From an uncultured Bacilli bacterium (GTDB taxonomy: Bacteria; Bacillota_I; Bacilli_A; RF39; UBA660), in NCBI GenBank assembly GCA_944358255.1, contig CALVQQ010000005.1, positions 1-38,751 on the forward strand: 38,751 bases of DNA, read 5' to 3'. The position numbers were made by a program, and so were the translations under genes. Positions 32,770-38,751 of the stretch are shown piece after piece. The number at the start of each line of letters is the position of its first letter. The stretch's first letter is position 1. Below the pieces are notes generated by a model. That model saw only the letters and a list, made by a program, of their open reading frames with translations. It made no database searches and was not told where the DNA came from.

Positions 32770-32955
32770 TTGAAATCGCTATATATAAATATAAATGTAA
32801 ACGATTATGAGTTGATAGTTCATATAATTAGTAATCAATACGGATTTATTCCAGAAATTATATCGGTTAATGGTGATACTGCAACCATTAAAATACCTCT
32901 GCAAAGTGATAAAAAAAACACATTGAAATTTTATTTAAAACCAAAACAAGTATAA
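32770..32955 (+). CDS. hypothetical small protein (61 aa)
   Basis: I do not recognise it. Sixty-one residues with a pattern of alternating strands (Y-I-N-I-N-V-N-D-Y and T-A-T-I-K-I-P-L) and a basic C-terminus; no membrane segment. It starts at TTG, with a strong AGGGGGA ribosome binding site nine bases upstream. A CATATAAT sequence at 32742-32749 resembles a sigma-E -10 box, with a poor -35. It ends before a bidirectional terminator. In Bacillus the genes after rny are ymdB and spoVS; this is neither. Confidence 0.6.
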   Translation: MKSLYININVNDYELIVHIISNQYGFIPEIISVNGDTATIKIPLQSDKKNTLKFYLKPKQV

Positions 32956-32971
32956 AAATTTATAAGAATAG

Positions 32972-32998
32972 AAAAGCACTTTTAAAAAGTGCTTTTTT
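32972..32998. terminator. bidirectional terminator between the 61-aa gene and RNase J gene
   Basis: Eleven-base stem AAAAGCACTTT/AAAGTGCTTTT with a three-base loop; TTTTTT follows on the plus strand, and TTTTC on the minus strand. It can end both convergent transcripts. Confidence 0.85.
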
Positions 32999-33056
32999 GA
33001 ATAAAAAATTTAATATATATTAATAAATGTATTTTAATACTATTTAGACAATAATA

Positions 33057-34730
33057 CTAATTAGTTTTTTTAGTTTCTAAAATCATTGGCATAATTATTG
33101 GACGTCTACCTGTTAATTCAATTATATATGAATTAATTTCAAGAATAATTCTATTTTTCAAATCAACATAATTAAAGGTATCCTTATTTAGTTCATTCAG
33201 TGCTATTTGTTTAACTTTTTTTTGAATATCACTAATTAAATTTTGATTTTCATTTACCACTACAAATCCCCTAGTAGTAACATTCGGATCAAGTGATAAT
33301 TGCCTTAATTCATTATCTATATTTAATATAATTATAAGAACACCATCAGTTGACATAATTTTTCTATCTTTAATTATAGAAGCCCCAATATTACCAATTC
33401 TTTTCCCATCTACATAAATATCATTAATAGGTATTGAATCTTTTAAATAAACCTTATCTTTACTCAAAGCAATTCTATCCCCATTTTTTAACACAAAAGT
33501 ATTTTTCTTATCAACAGAACATAATGCCCCAATTTCCGCATGCTTTTTTAACATTCTATATTCTCCATGAATAGGAATAAAGTATTCAGGTTTAATTAAT
33601 CTAATAATCAATTTCAATTCATCCTGTTTGCCATGACCACTAGTATGTATATCTGCCTCACTAGAATTAGTATAAACTTTTGCACCTTTCAAATATAATT
33701 TGTTTATAACCCTATTAATACTTAACGCATTACCAGGTATTGGACTAGACGAAAAAATAATAGTATCATCCGGCAACAGCCTAACATTATTATCAATACC
33801 ATTTGCAATTCTAGATAAAGCAGCCAAAGGCTCACCTTGACTACCAGTACACAAAATACAAACTTCACTAGGATTCATCCTATTTGCCTCATCACTAGTC
33901 ACAAAAATATTATCATCAGCAATAAATCCACATGATTTAGCAATTTCTATACTATTTACCATGCTTCTACCAAAAACCGCAATTTTACGATTATTATCCT
34001 TACAAGTCTGAATAATATGAGCAACCCTGTAAATATTACTTGCAAAAGTAGCCAAAATAATTCTACCAGTACTTCTAGCAAATAAATCACCTAAAGCCTC
34101 ATCAACAGCTGATTCACTCAATGAAAATCCTGGAACCAAAGCATTAGTACTATCACTTAGCAACAATCTAACACCCTTTTCGCCCAAAGCAGCCATTTTC
34201 TGTAAATTTGCCATTGGACCAATAGGAGTCAAATCAAATTTAAAATCACCGGTAGTAACAATTATCCCATTTGGTGTATGAATTGCCAAACCATAAGAAT
34301 CCGGAATAGAATGTGTTGTTCTAAAAAATTCAACTTTAAAATGTTTGAATTTAGCGATAACATCTTCATTTATCAATTTAATATTATTATATTTAATATT
34401 TCTATCTTCCAACTTATGTTTTATTAAAGCTGCTGCTACATTTGAAGCATAAATAACTGGAATATCTACATCATTTAATAAAAATGGAATTCCACCAATG
34501 TGATCTTCATGTCCATGAGTTATAAACAATGCTTTAATTTTACTTTTATTATTCATTAAATATGTATAATCAGCCAAAACATAATCAATGCCTAGTAATT
34601 CATCTTTTGGGAACATTACACCAGCATCAATAACAATAATTTCATCATCATGTTCAATAACATACATATTTTTTCCGACTTCACCAAGTCCACCTAACGC
34701 AAAAAAAAGCGTTTCAACATCTTTATTCAT
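33057..34730 (-). CDS. rnjA: ribonuclease J
   Basis: A 557-residue beta-CASP metallo-beta-lactamase nuclease with 5'-to-3' exonuclease and endonuclease activity on RNA. G-G-L-G-E-V-G-K-N-M at the start; metal motif H-G-H-E-D-H at 72-77; H-S-I-P-D-S; T-G-D-F-K-F-D; beta-CASP S-T-N-A and A-T-F-A-S-N; late S-G-H-G and P-I-H-G-E-Y-R. The C-terminal domain is present. It is the only copy in the window, so J1 and J2 cannot be told apart; I give rnjA by overall similarity. AAAGGAG precedes the ATG. It is convergent with the rny unit and divergent from ftsY. Confidence 0.94.
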   Translation of the reverse strand: MNKDVETLFFALGGLGEVGKNMYVIEHDDEIIVIDAGVMFPKDELLGIDYVLADYTYLMNNKSKIKALFITHGHEDHIGGIPFLLNDVDIPVIYASNVAAALIKHKLEDRNIKYNNIKLINEDVIAKFKHFKVEFFRTTHSIPDSYGLAIHTPNGIIVTTGDFKFDLTPIGPMANLQKMAALGEKGVRLLLSDSTNALVPGFSLSESAVDEALGDLFARSTGRIILATFASNIYRVAHIIQTCKDNNRKIAVFGRSMVNSIEIAKSCGFIADDNIFVTSDEANRMNPSEVCILCTGSQGEPLAALSRIANGIDNNVRLLPDDTIIFSSSPIPGNALSINRVINKLYLKGAKVYTNSSEADIHTSGHGKQDELKLIIRLIKPEYFIPIHGEYRMLKKHAEIGALCSVDKKNTFVLKNGDRIALSKDKVYLKDSIPINDIYVDGKRIGNIGASIIKDRKIMSTDGVLIIILNIDNELRQLSLDPNVTTRGFVVVNENQNLISDIQKKVKQIALNELNKDTFNYVDLKNRIILEINSYIIELTGRRPIIMPMILETKKTN

Positions 34731-34789
34731 TTAAAATTCTCCTTTTTCTCAAATAACTAATTTTCAAAACGAAAAATAAAGTAATTATA

Positions 34790-34818
34790 ATTATACTATA
34801 ATTGTCTTTAAAAGTCCA
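34790..34818 (-). promoter_or_regulatory. promoter of the RNase J gene
   Basis: On the minus strand: TGGACT (34818-34813), 17-base spacer, TATAAT (34795-34790). A second TATAAT follows directly at 34789-34784 and would pair with TTTAAA at the same spacing. Confidence 0.55.
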
Positions 34819-34848
34819 GCGGAGAGAGTACATTTTTAATTAAGAAAG

Positions 34849-34877
34849 TTGTAAAATTTGACATCGCCTGATATAAT
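34849..34877 (+). promoter_or_regulatory. promoter of ftsY
   Basis: TTGTAA (34849-34854), 17-base spacer, TATAAT (34872-34877) with an extended TG. The ATG at 34895 is 18 bases on, so the predicted leader is about 11 nt, beginning at the GGTGA ribosome binding site. Confidence 0.7.
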
Positions 34878-34894
34878 AATCATGGTGAACAAAC

Positions 34895-35866
34895 ATGAAT
34901 TTTTTTAAAAATATAAAAAAAATATTTGATACAAATTCAGATAAAGAAATAAAAAAATATGAAGATGGACTAGCAAAAACAAGAGATGATTTTGTAAATA
35001 GATTAAATTTTTTGGGAATAAAATATACTAAAATTGATGATGCCTTATTTGAAGAATTAGAAGAAATATTAATAATGTCTGATATAGGAGTTATGACAGC
35101 AATAAACCTAACAGAAAAACTAAAAAAAAGAGTTAAAGAAGAAAAAATAGAAAATTTTGAATACTTAAAAGAAATAATTGTAGATGAGCTACTATTAATA
35201 TATGTAAATGGAGAGATATTATCAAGCAAAATTAATTTTAATGAAAGTGGAAAAACGGTTGTACTATTTGTGGGTGTAAACGGAGTTGGAAAAACAACAA
35301 GCATAGCAAAATTGGCAAAAAAAATGAAAGATAGCGAAAAAACAGTTATGTTAATAGCAGCCGATACTTTCAGAGCTGGAGCCGTAGAACAACTAAAAAG
35401 TTGGGCGGAAAAAATAAAAGTTGATTTTTACGGAAAAGAAAATTCTGATCCAGCAAGTGTAGTATACGATGGGTTAAATAAAGCAAAAGAAAAAAATATT
35501 GATGTCGTATTAATAGACACTGCAGGAAGACTACACAACAAAGTAAATTTAATGAAGGAATTAGAAAAAATAAACAAAGTTATTTCAGGAATAATACCTG
35601 ATGCGCCCAACGAAACATTATTAGTAATAGATGCCACGACAGGTCAAAATGCAGTTGAGCAAGCCAAAAGTTTTAAAGAAATTGTCAATTTAACTGGAAT
35701 AATATTAACAAAATTAGATGGAACAGCAAAAGGTGGAATAGTCTTAGCAGTTAAAGAAGAAACTGGAATACCAGTAAAATTTATAGGTTTAGGGGAAAAA
35801 GAAGACGACATGATCCCGTTTGATATAGAAAAATATATTTATGGATTATTTAAGGAATGGAAATAA
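34895..35866 (+). CDS. ftsY: signal recognition particle receptor FtsY
   Basis: A 323-residue SRP-family GTPase that docks ribosome-SRP complexes at the membrane. The NG domain is complete: G-V-N-G-V-G-K-T-T near 127, A-A-D-T-F-R-A-G-A, D-T-A-G-R-L, T-K-L-D-G-T-A-K-G-G and G-L-G-E. The long acidic A domain of E. coli FtsY is absent, as usual in Bacillota. GGTGA lies six bases before the ATG. ylxM starts on the last base of its stop. Confidence 0.97.
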   Translation: MNFFKNIKKIFDTNSDKEIKKYEDGLAKTRDDFVNRLNFLGIKYTKIDDALFEELEEILIMSDIGVMTAINLTEKLKKRVKEEKIENFEYLKEIIVDELLLIYVNGEILSSKINFNESGKTVVLFVGVNGVGKTTSIAKLAKKMKDSEKTVMLIAADTFRAGAVEQLKSWAEKIKVDFYGKENSDPASVVYDGLNKAKEKNIDVVLIDTAGRLHNKVNLMKELEKINKVISGIIPDAPNETLLVIDATTGQNAVEQAKSFKEIVNLTGIILTKLDGTAKGGIVLAVKEETGIPVKFIGLGEKEDDMIPFDIEKYIYGLFKEWK

Positions 35867-36156
35867 TGAAAGAAAGAGAATATTTAATAGAATTATATAT
35901 GTTATATGGTAACTTATTAACTGATAAGCAGAAAACTATTTTTAAAAAATACTTTTATGAAGACCTTTCATTATCAGAAATATCTGAAAATATCAATATT
36001 AGCAAGAGTTGTATAGGCAAAACAATACAAATTATAGAAAATAAATTATATAATTATGAAAAAAAAGTAAAAATGCATAAAAAAACAAGAGACATATGTA
36101 AATTAGTAGATAACCGTAAATTAAATGAAAAAATTAAAAAAATAATAAGTGGATAA
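35866..36156 (+). CDS. ylxM: YlxM/p13-like HTH protein of the SRP operon
   Basis: A 96-residue protein of the UPF0122 family, with a sigma-factor-like helix-turn-helix: L-T-D-K-Q-K-T-I-F-K-K-Y-F-Y-E-D-L-S-L near 22-40 and E-I-S-E-N-I-N-I-S-K-S-C-I near 42-54. YlxM is known to be encoded with ftsY and ffh and to modulate SRP. I take ATG 35866, one base overlap with the ftsY stop and AAGGA ten bases upstream. The end of the gene forms one arm of a terminator that also ends the convergent minus-strand gene, so ffh is not cotranscribed here. Confidence 0.9.
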   Translation: MKEREYLIELYMLYGNLLTDKQKTIFKKYFYEDLSLSEISENINISKSCIGKTIQIIENKLYNYEKKVKMHKKTRDICKLVDNRKLNEKIKKIISG

Positions 36157-36175
36157 CTATTGTCCACTTATTTTT
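36144..36175. terminator. bidirectional terminator coding the ends of two convergent genes
   Basis: Ten-base perfect stem AATAAGTGGA (36144-36153) and TCCACTTATT (36163-36172), nine-base loop, T-tract TTTTT on the plus strand and a run of T on the minus strand. The two arms encode I-S-G at the C-termini of ylxM (plus) and of the unknown gene (minus), and both stop codons lie in the loop. Confidence 0.85.
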
Positions 36176-36816
36176 GAAACTAACTTATGTGTCAATTGTT
36201 CTTCTTCTAATAAACTTGCGTAAGCTTCTTGACTTAAAAAAGATTGCAACTCCTCGACAGAAAACTCGCCTGATTGAATAAGTCCAAAAAACGTGCTTAT
36301 ATTTACATCATCAAAATAATGTGCTGAAGCATTTTCATAATCCCCTTTTAATAACAATTCATAAGTAAATAAGTCCTTACTCAAAGATAAAATATTGTCA
36401 AAATGTTGTAATTTATAACTTGCCTTATACCTATCAGAAAGAAATAAAAAATAATATAAAATTCTTGATTTAGCATCATCAGTAACTAATTTTAATTGAG
36501 AACTCATTAAATCATGCTTGCAATAAACATCTAACATATGATTTTTATAACGTGGGACAGGATTTAAAGGTCTTAATATTGACTCTTTAGGTTTAGAAAA
36601 AAGGCCACCCACTGTATTAATTTTTGAAATTGGTACTACAAAATCACTTGTATCCCAAGTTGGATAATCCCTACTAGTAATTTCATAGAATAGTGGTTGA
36701 TTGTTTGGATTACTAACATAATCCTTTTTTAAGTCTTCTAGTGACTTCAAGTTTGGCTTTAATTCGTAACTTTTAAGAACCCCATCTCTCATGCAATATA
36801 ACTTTCGTTCACTCAT
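36157..36816 (-). CDS. hypothetical protein (219 aa) inserted antisense in the SRP gene cluster
   Basis: I do not recognise it. A soluble protein without signal or membrane segment. The first third contains W-D-T-S-D-F-V-V-P and a proline-rich L-R-P-L-N-P-V-P-R-Y-K; the rest is helical and rich in L, S and D. Its amino-acid composition (more D, S, P and Q, fewer N and K) differs from its neighbours. The ATG at 36816 has AAGGAG upstream at a long spacing of 11-12 bases. It stands between ylxM and ffh on the opposite strand, adjoining ylxM at the stop, where the canonical cluster has no gene. Confidence 0.72.
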   Translation of the reverse strand: MSERKLYCMRDGVLKSYELKPNLKSLEDLKKDYVSNPNNQPLFYEITSRDYPTWDTSDFVVPISKINTVGGLFSKPKESILRPLNPVPRYKNHMLDVYCKHDLMSSQLKLVTDDAKSRILYYFLFLSDRYKASYKLQHFDNILSLSKDLFTYELLLKGDYENASAHYFDDVNISTFFGLIQSGEFSVEELQSFLSQEAYASLLEEEQLTHKLVSKISGQ

Positions 36817-36897
36817 TTAATCAAATCTCCTTAACAAAATTTATGTCAATTATAATAACATAAATTTATAAAAAAATCCACATATTTGTATAAAAAA

Positions 36898-36926
36898 TTT
36901 ATAAATTATCAATAGCGTGATATAAT
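36898..36926 (+). promoter_or_regulatory. promoter of ffh
   Basis: TTTATA (36898-36903), 17-base spacer, TATAAT (36921-36926) with extended TG at 36918-36919. The predicted leader is about 14 nt with AAAGGTGAT as ribosome binding site. Confidence 0.7.
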
Positions 36927-36946
36927 GATTTTGAAAGGTGATATAG

Positions 36947-38254
36947 ATGTTTGAATCATTTGGAGAAAGAATAGATAATGTAATAAGTAAAATAAAGGGT
37001 ACAGGAAAAATTACTGAAGAAAACATTGGAGAAATTACAAGAGAAATCAGAATTGCGTTATTAGAAGCTGATGTAAACTATAAAATAGTTAGTGAATTCA
37101 TAAGCAACGTAAAAGAAAAAGCATTAGGCGAAGAAGTCAGAAAAAGTTTAAAACCAAGTGAACTATTTATAAAAATATTAAGAGACGAATTAATAGATTT
37201 ATTAGGAAAAGAAGAAGTGCCACTAGTAATAGACAAAAATCCTACTATAGTATTAATGGCCGGATTACAAGGAAGTGGTAAAACTACAACAGTAGGAAAA
37301 TTAGGAAATTTAGTAAGAAAAAAATACGGAAAAAAACCATTATTTGTAGCATGCGATGTATATAGGCCTGCTGCAATAGACCAATTAAAAACACTAGGAA
37401 AAAGTTTAAATATACCAGTTTATGAAGAAGGAAATAATAGCCCAGTAGAAATTGCTAAAAATAGCATACAATACGCAAAAGAAAATAATTATGATTACAT
37501 ACTAATAGACACAGCTGGTCGCCTGCATGTAGACGAAAACTTAATGGAAGAATTAGTAAATATAAAAAACGAAATAAACCCAGATGAAATCTTATTGATA
37601 ATTGATGCTATGATGGGGCAAGATGCCATAAATGTAATTACTGGATTTAACGAAAAATTACCATTAACTGGCTGCATTTTAACCAAAATGGATGGTGACA
37701 CAAAAGGTGGTGTTGCTTTATCATTAAGACATCTTACAAATGTTCCAATAAAACTCATTGGAGATTCAGAAAAATTAGATGGACTAAGCGAATTTGTTCC
37801 AACGAGAATGGCCGATAGAATTTTAGGGATGGGGGACATTGTATCCATAGCAGAAAAAGCAAGTGAGATAATTGACGAAGAAGAGGCACTTAACACGGCA
37901 AAAAAATTAAAAAAAGGTAATTTTGACTTAGAAGACTTTTTAACAAATATGAAACAAATAAAAAAATTAGGCCCACTTGAGAATATAATAAAAATGTTGC
38001 CTGGAGCAAGAAAAATGGGATTAAATAACATAAACATTGATCCAAAACAACTAGCTAGAGTTGAAGCAATTATTTTATCAATGACGCCAGAAGAAAGACG
38101 AAAGCCTGAAATTTTAAAAGCAAGCAGAAAACAAAGAATAGCCAAAGGAAGCGGAACAAGTGTTGAAGAAGTAAACAGACTACTTAAACAATTTGAACAA
38201 ATGAAAATAATGATGAAACAATTTAGCAATAACAATTTTAAAATGCCATTTTAA
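36947..38254 (+). CDS. ffh: signal recognition particle protein Ffh (SRP54)
   Basis: A 435-residue GTPase binding signal peptides and 4.5S RNA. N domain 1-90; G domain with G-L-Q-G-S-G-K-T-T near 105, D-V-Y-R-P-A-A, D-T-A-G-R-L, T-K-M-D-G-D and G-D-S-E-K. The C-terminal M domain has L-E-D-F-L, I-K-K-L-G-P-L, L-P-G and the RNA-binding S-M-T-P-E-E-R-R-K-P and R-I-A-K-G-S-G. Length is slightly below Bacillus (446). It is transcribed from its own promoter because the unknown gene separates it from ftsY-ylxM. No 4.5S RNA gene was seen. Confidence 0.97.
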   Translation: MFESFGERIDNVISKIKGTGKITEENIGEITREIRIALLEADVNYKIVSEFISNVKEKALGEEVRKSLKPSELFIKILRDELIDLLGKEEVPLVIDKNPTIVLMAGLQGSGKTTTVGKLGNLVRKKYGKKPLFVACDVYRPAAIDQLKTLGKSLNIPVYEEGNNSPVEIAKNSIQYAKENNYDYILIDTAGRLHVDENLMEELVNIKNEINPDEILLIIDAMMGQDAINVITGFNEKLPLTGCILTKMDGDTKGGVALSLRHLTNVPIKLIGDSEKLDGLSEFVPTRMADRILGMGDIVSIAEKASEIIDEEEALNTAKKLKKGNFDLEDFLTNMKQIKKLGPLENIIKMLPGARKMGLNNINIDPKQLARVEAIILSMTPEERRKPEILKASRKQRIAKGSGTSVEEVNRLLKQFEQMKIMMKQFSNNNFKMPF

Positions 38255-38268
38255 TATAAATAATACAA

Positions 38269-38295
38269 ACAAAATAATACTTTTCACATAAACTA
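38269..38295 (+). promoter_or_regulatory. sigma-K-like promoter of the CotD-like gene
   Basis: CATAAACTA (38287-38295) matches the sigma-K -10 consensus CATAnnnTA, and an AC at 38269-38270 lies 16 bases before it, as the sigma-K -35 requires. This fits late mother-cell expression of a coat gene. The -10 overlaps an inverted repeat CTTTTCAC/GTGAAAAG. Confidence 0.55.
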
Positions 38296-38317
38296 TAAGT
38301 GAAAAGGAGTGAGTTAA

Positions 38318-38653
38318 GTGTTTAATTCAAATTATGGTATGTATAGTGGATACGAAGTAGAAAAAGAGAAAGAAACAAAAACAGAATATAAAAATGTGAC
38401 TAGCACAGACATGTATTCATCATCTGCTTTTTCTTCAGAATCAATTCCTGGCGTAATGTGTCCACCAATTTATGAATGTCCGCAAGAAAGGCAAATTCAT
38501 AGACAAATAATACATGAAGTACCACATGTATGTCCTATAAATACAAGAATAATTAATCATCATATTTATAGACATACTTATAGTCCTTGTTATACTTGTT
38601 GCGAAGAAAATGAAATATGCAACGTAAATGAAGGATGTTGTGGCAACTTTTAA
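38318..38653 (+). CDS. CotD-family spore coat protein
   Basis: A 111-residue protein, tyrosine-, serine- and cysteine-rich. The core has the CotD pattern: C-P-P-I-Y-E-C-P, H-R-Q-I-I-H-E-V-P-H-V-C-P-I-N-T-R and N-H-H-I-Y-R-H-T-Y. The C-terminus has nearly adjacent cysteines (Y-T-C-C-E-E-N-E-I-C and G-C-C-G-N-F), likely disulphide or cross-linking sites in the coat. The charged, repetitive N-terminus (E-K-E-K-E-T-K) is not part of the family core. GTG start with AAAAGGAG nine bases upstream. A terminator overlaps the stop, so it is monocistronic. Confidence 0.85.
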   Translation: MFNSNYGMYSGYEVEKEKETKTEYKNVTSTDMYSSSAFSSESIPGVMCPPIYECPQERQIHRQIIHEVPHVCPINTRIINHHIYRHTYSPCYTCCEENEICNVNEGCCGNF

Positions 38654-38673
38654 AGGCTTTTAAGCCTTTTTTT
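38652..38673 (+). terminator. rho-independent terminator after the CotD-like gene
   Basis: Stem AAAGGCTT (38652-38659) and AAGCCTTT (38662-38669) with a tiny loop, then TTTT. It overlaps the TAA. Confidence 0.85.
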
Positions 38674-38688
38674 ATGATTATCTAAGTT

Positions 38689-38717
38689 TTGTCAAATTTT
38701 AAATTTTATGATATTAT
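38689..38717 (+). promoter_or_regulatory. promoter of an unseen downstream unit
   Basis: TTGTCA (38689-38694), 17-base spacer, TATTAT (38712-38717) with extended TG. No start codon with a ribosome binding site follows in the remaining 34 bases. Confidence 0.55.
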
Positions 38718-38751
38718 AAACACGACAAAAAGAACTGAGTTTCCTCAATTT

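Noticed and set aside
34810-34835. GC-richer patch AGCGGAGAGAG before ftsY, considered as a T-box or other riboswitch start
   Set aside because: No T-box core (GGGTGG-ACCGCG) or terminator follows, and it is upstream of the mapped ftsY promoter boxes, so it would not be in the leader. I cannot explain it otherwise.
37495-38235. Long antisense reading frame (246 codons) opposite ffh
   Set aside because: It is the mirror of the ffh G and M domains, with no start signals; ffh is unmistakable on the other strand.
1-38751. CRISPR array, insertion sequence, prophage or integrase genes
   Set aside because: No regularly spaced repeats, transposase or integrase motifs, or terminal inverted repeats were seen on either strand.

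Overview
The window is a compact, strongly AT-rich stretch of a low-GC Bacillota chromosome. Standard code 11 applies: TGG encodes Trp, and TGA acts as a real stop in the rodZ-like gene, recA and others. Three things point to an endospore former: a complete GerA-type germinant receptor operon (gene order A-C-B), a CotD-like coat protein, and a plausible sigma-K promoter in front of that coat gene. Several Bacillus-like gene orders survive in shortened form: gpsB-rnpB, rodZ-pgsA-recA-rny, priA-fmt and ftsY-ylxM-ffh. Together these suggest an uncultured, probably gut-associated, spore-forming lineage of Bacilli with a streamlined genome. The species cannot be fixed from this sequence.

Layout. 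1-2.0 kb: NatAB-like ABC exporter (ATPase truncated by the window edge), an unknown protein and tRNA-Leu(GAG). 2.1-3.9 kb: MazG-like pyrophosphohydrolase, GNAT acetyltransferase, tRNA-Thr(CGU) and an SDR oxidoreductase. 3.9-7.5 kb, minus strand: ger operon. 7.6-12.2 kb: an RlmCD-like rRNA methyltransferase, a GNAT with a four-cysteine tail, an HD protein, a frameshifted gene and a membrane-anchored protein. 12.2-17.5 kb: MacB/Bce-type ABC transporter plus an OmpR-type two-component system, probably one regulatory unit. 17.5-22.9 kb: metallo-beta-lactamase-fold hydrolase, CmpB-like membrane protein, a second ABC transporter with a long coiled-coil permease, and an MGMT-type protein. 22.9-27.9 kb: HAD phosphatase, second MBL hydrolase, priA, fmt and a membrane protein. 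28.0-32.9 kb: gpsB, rnpB RNA, rodZ-like, pgsA, recA, rny and a 61-residue protein. 33-34.7 kb, minus strand: RNase J. 34.9-38.3 kb: ftsY, ylxM, an unknown minus-strand gene, then ffh. 38.3-38.7 kb: CotD-like gene and the promoter of the next, unseen unit.

Genes are packed tightly. Many overlap by 1-11 bases, several stop codons lie inside terminator hairpins, and several promoters sit so close to the Shine-Dalgarno sequence that the predicted 5' leader is only about 8-16 nt. No gene-free stretch exceeds 300 bases. I saw no CRISPR array, insertion sequence, prophage or rRNA. No clearly new multi-gene system could be demonstrated. The most unusual items are the frameshifted gene at 10.6-11.5 kb, the gene inserted antisense into the SRP operon, an attenuator-like hairpin in the rny leader, the altered helicase motif II of PriA, and a palindromic terminator that encodes the C-termini of two convergent proteins.
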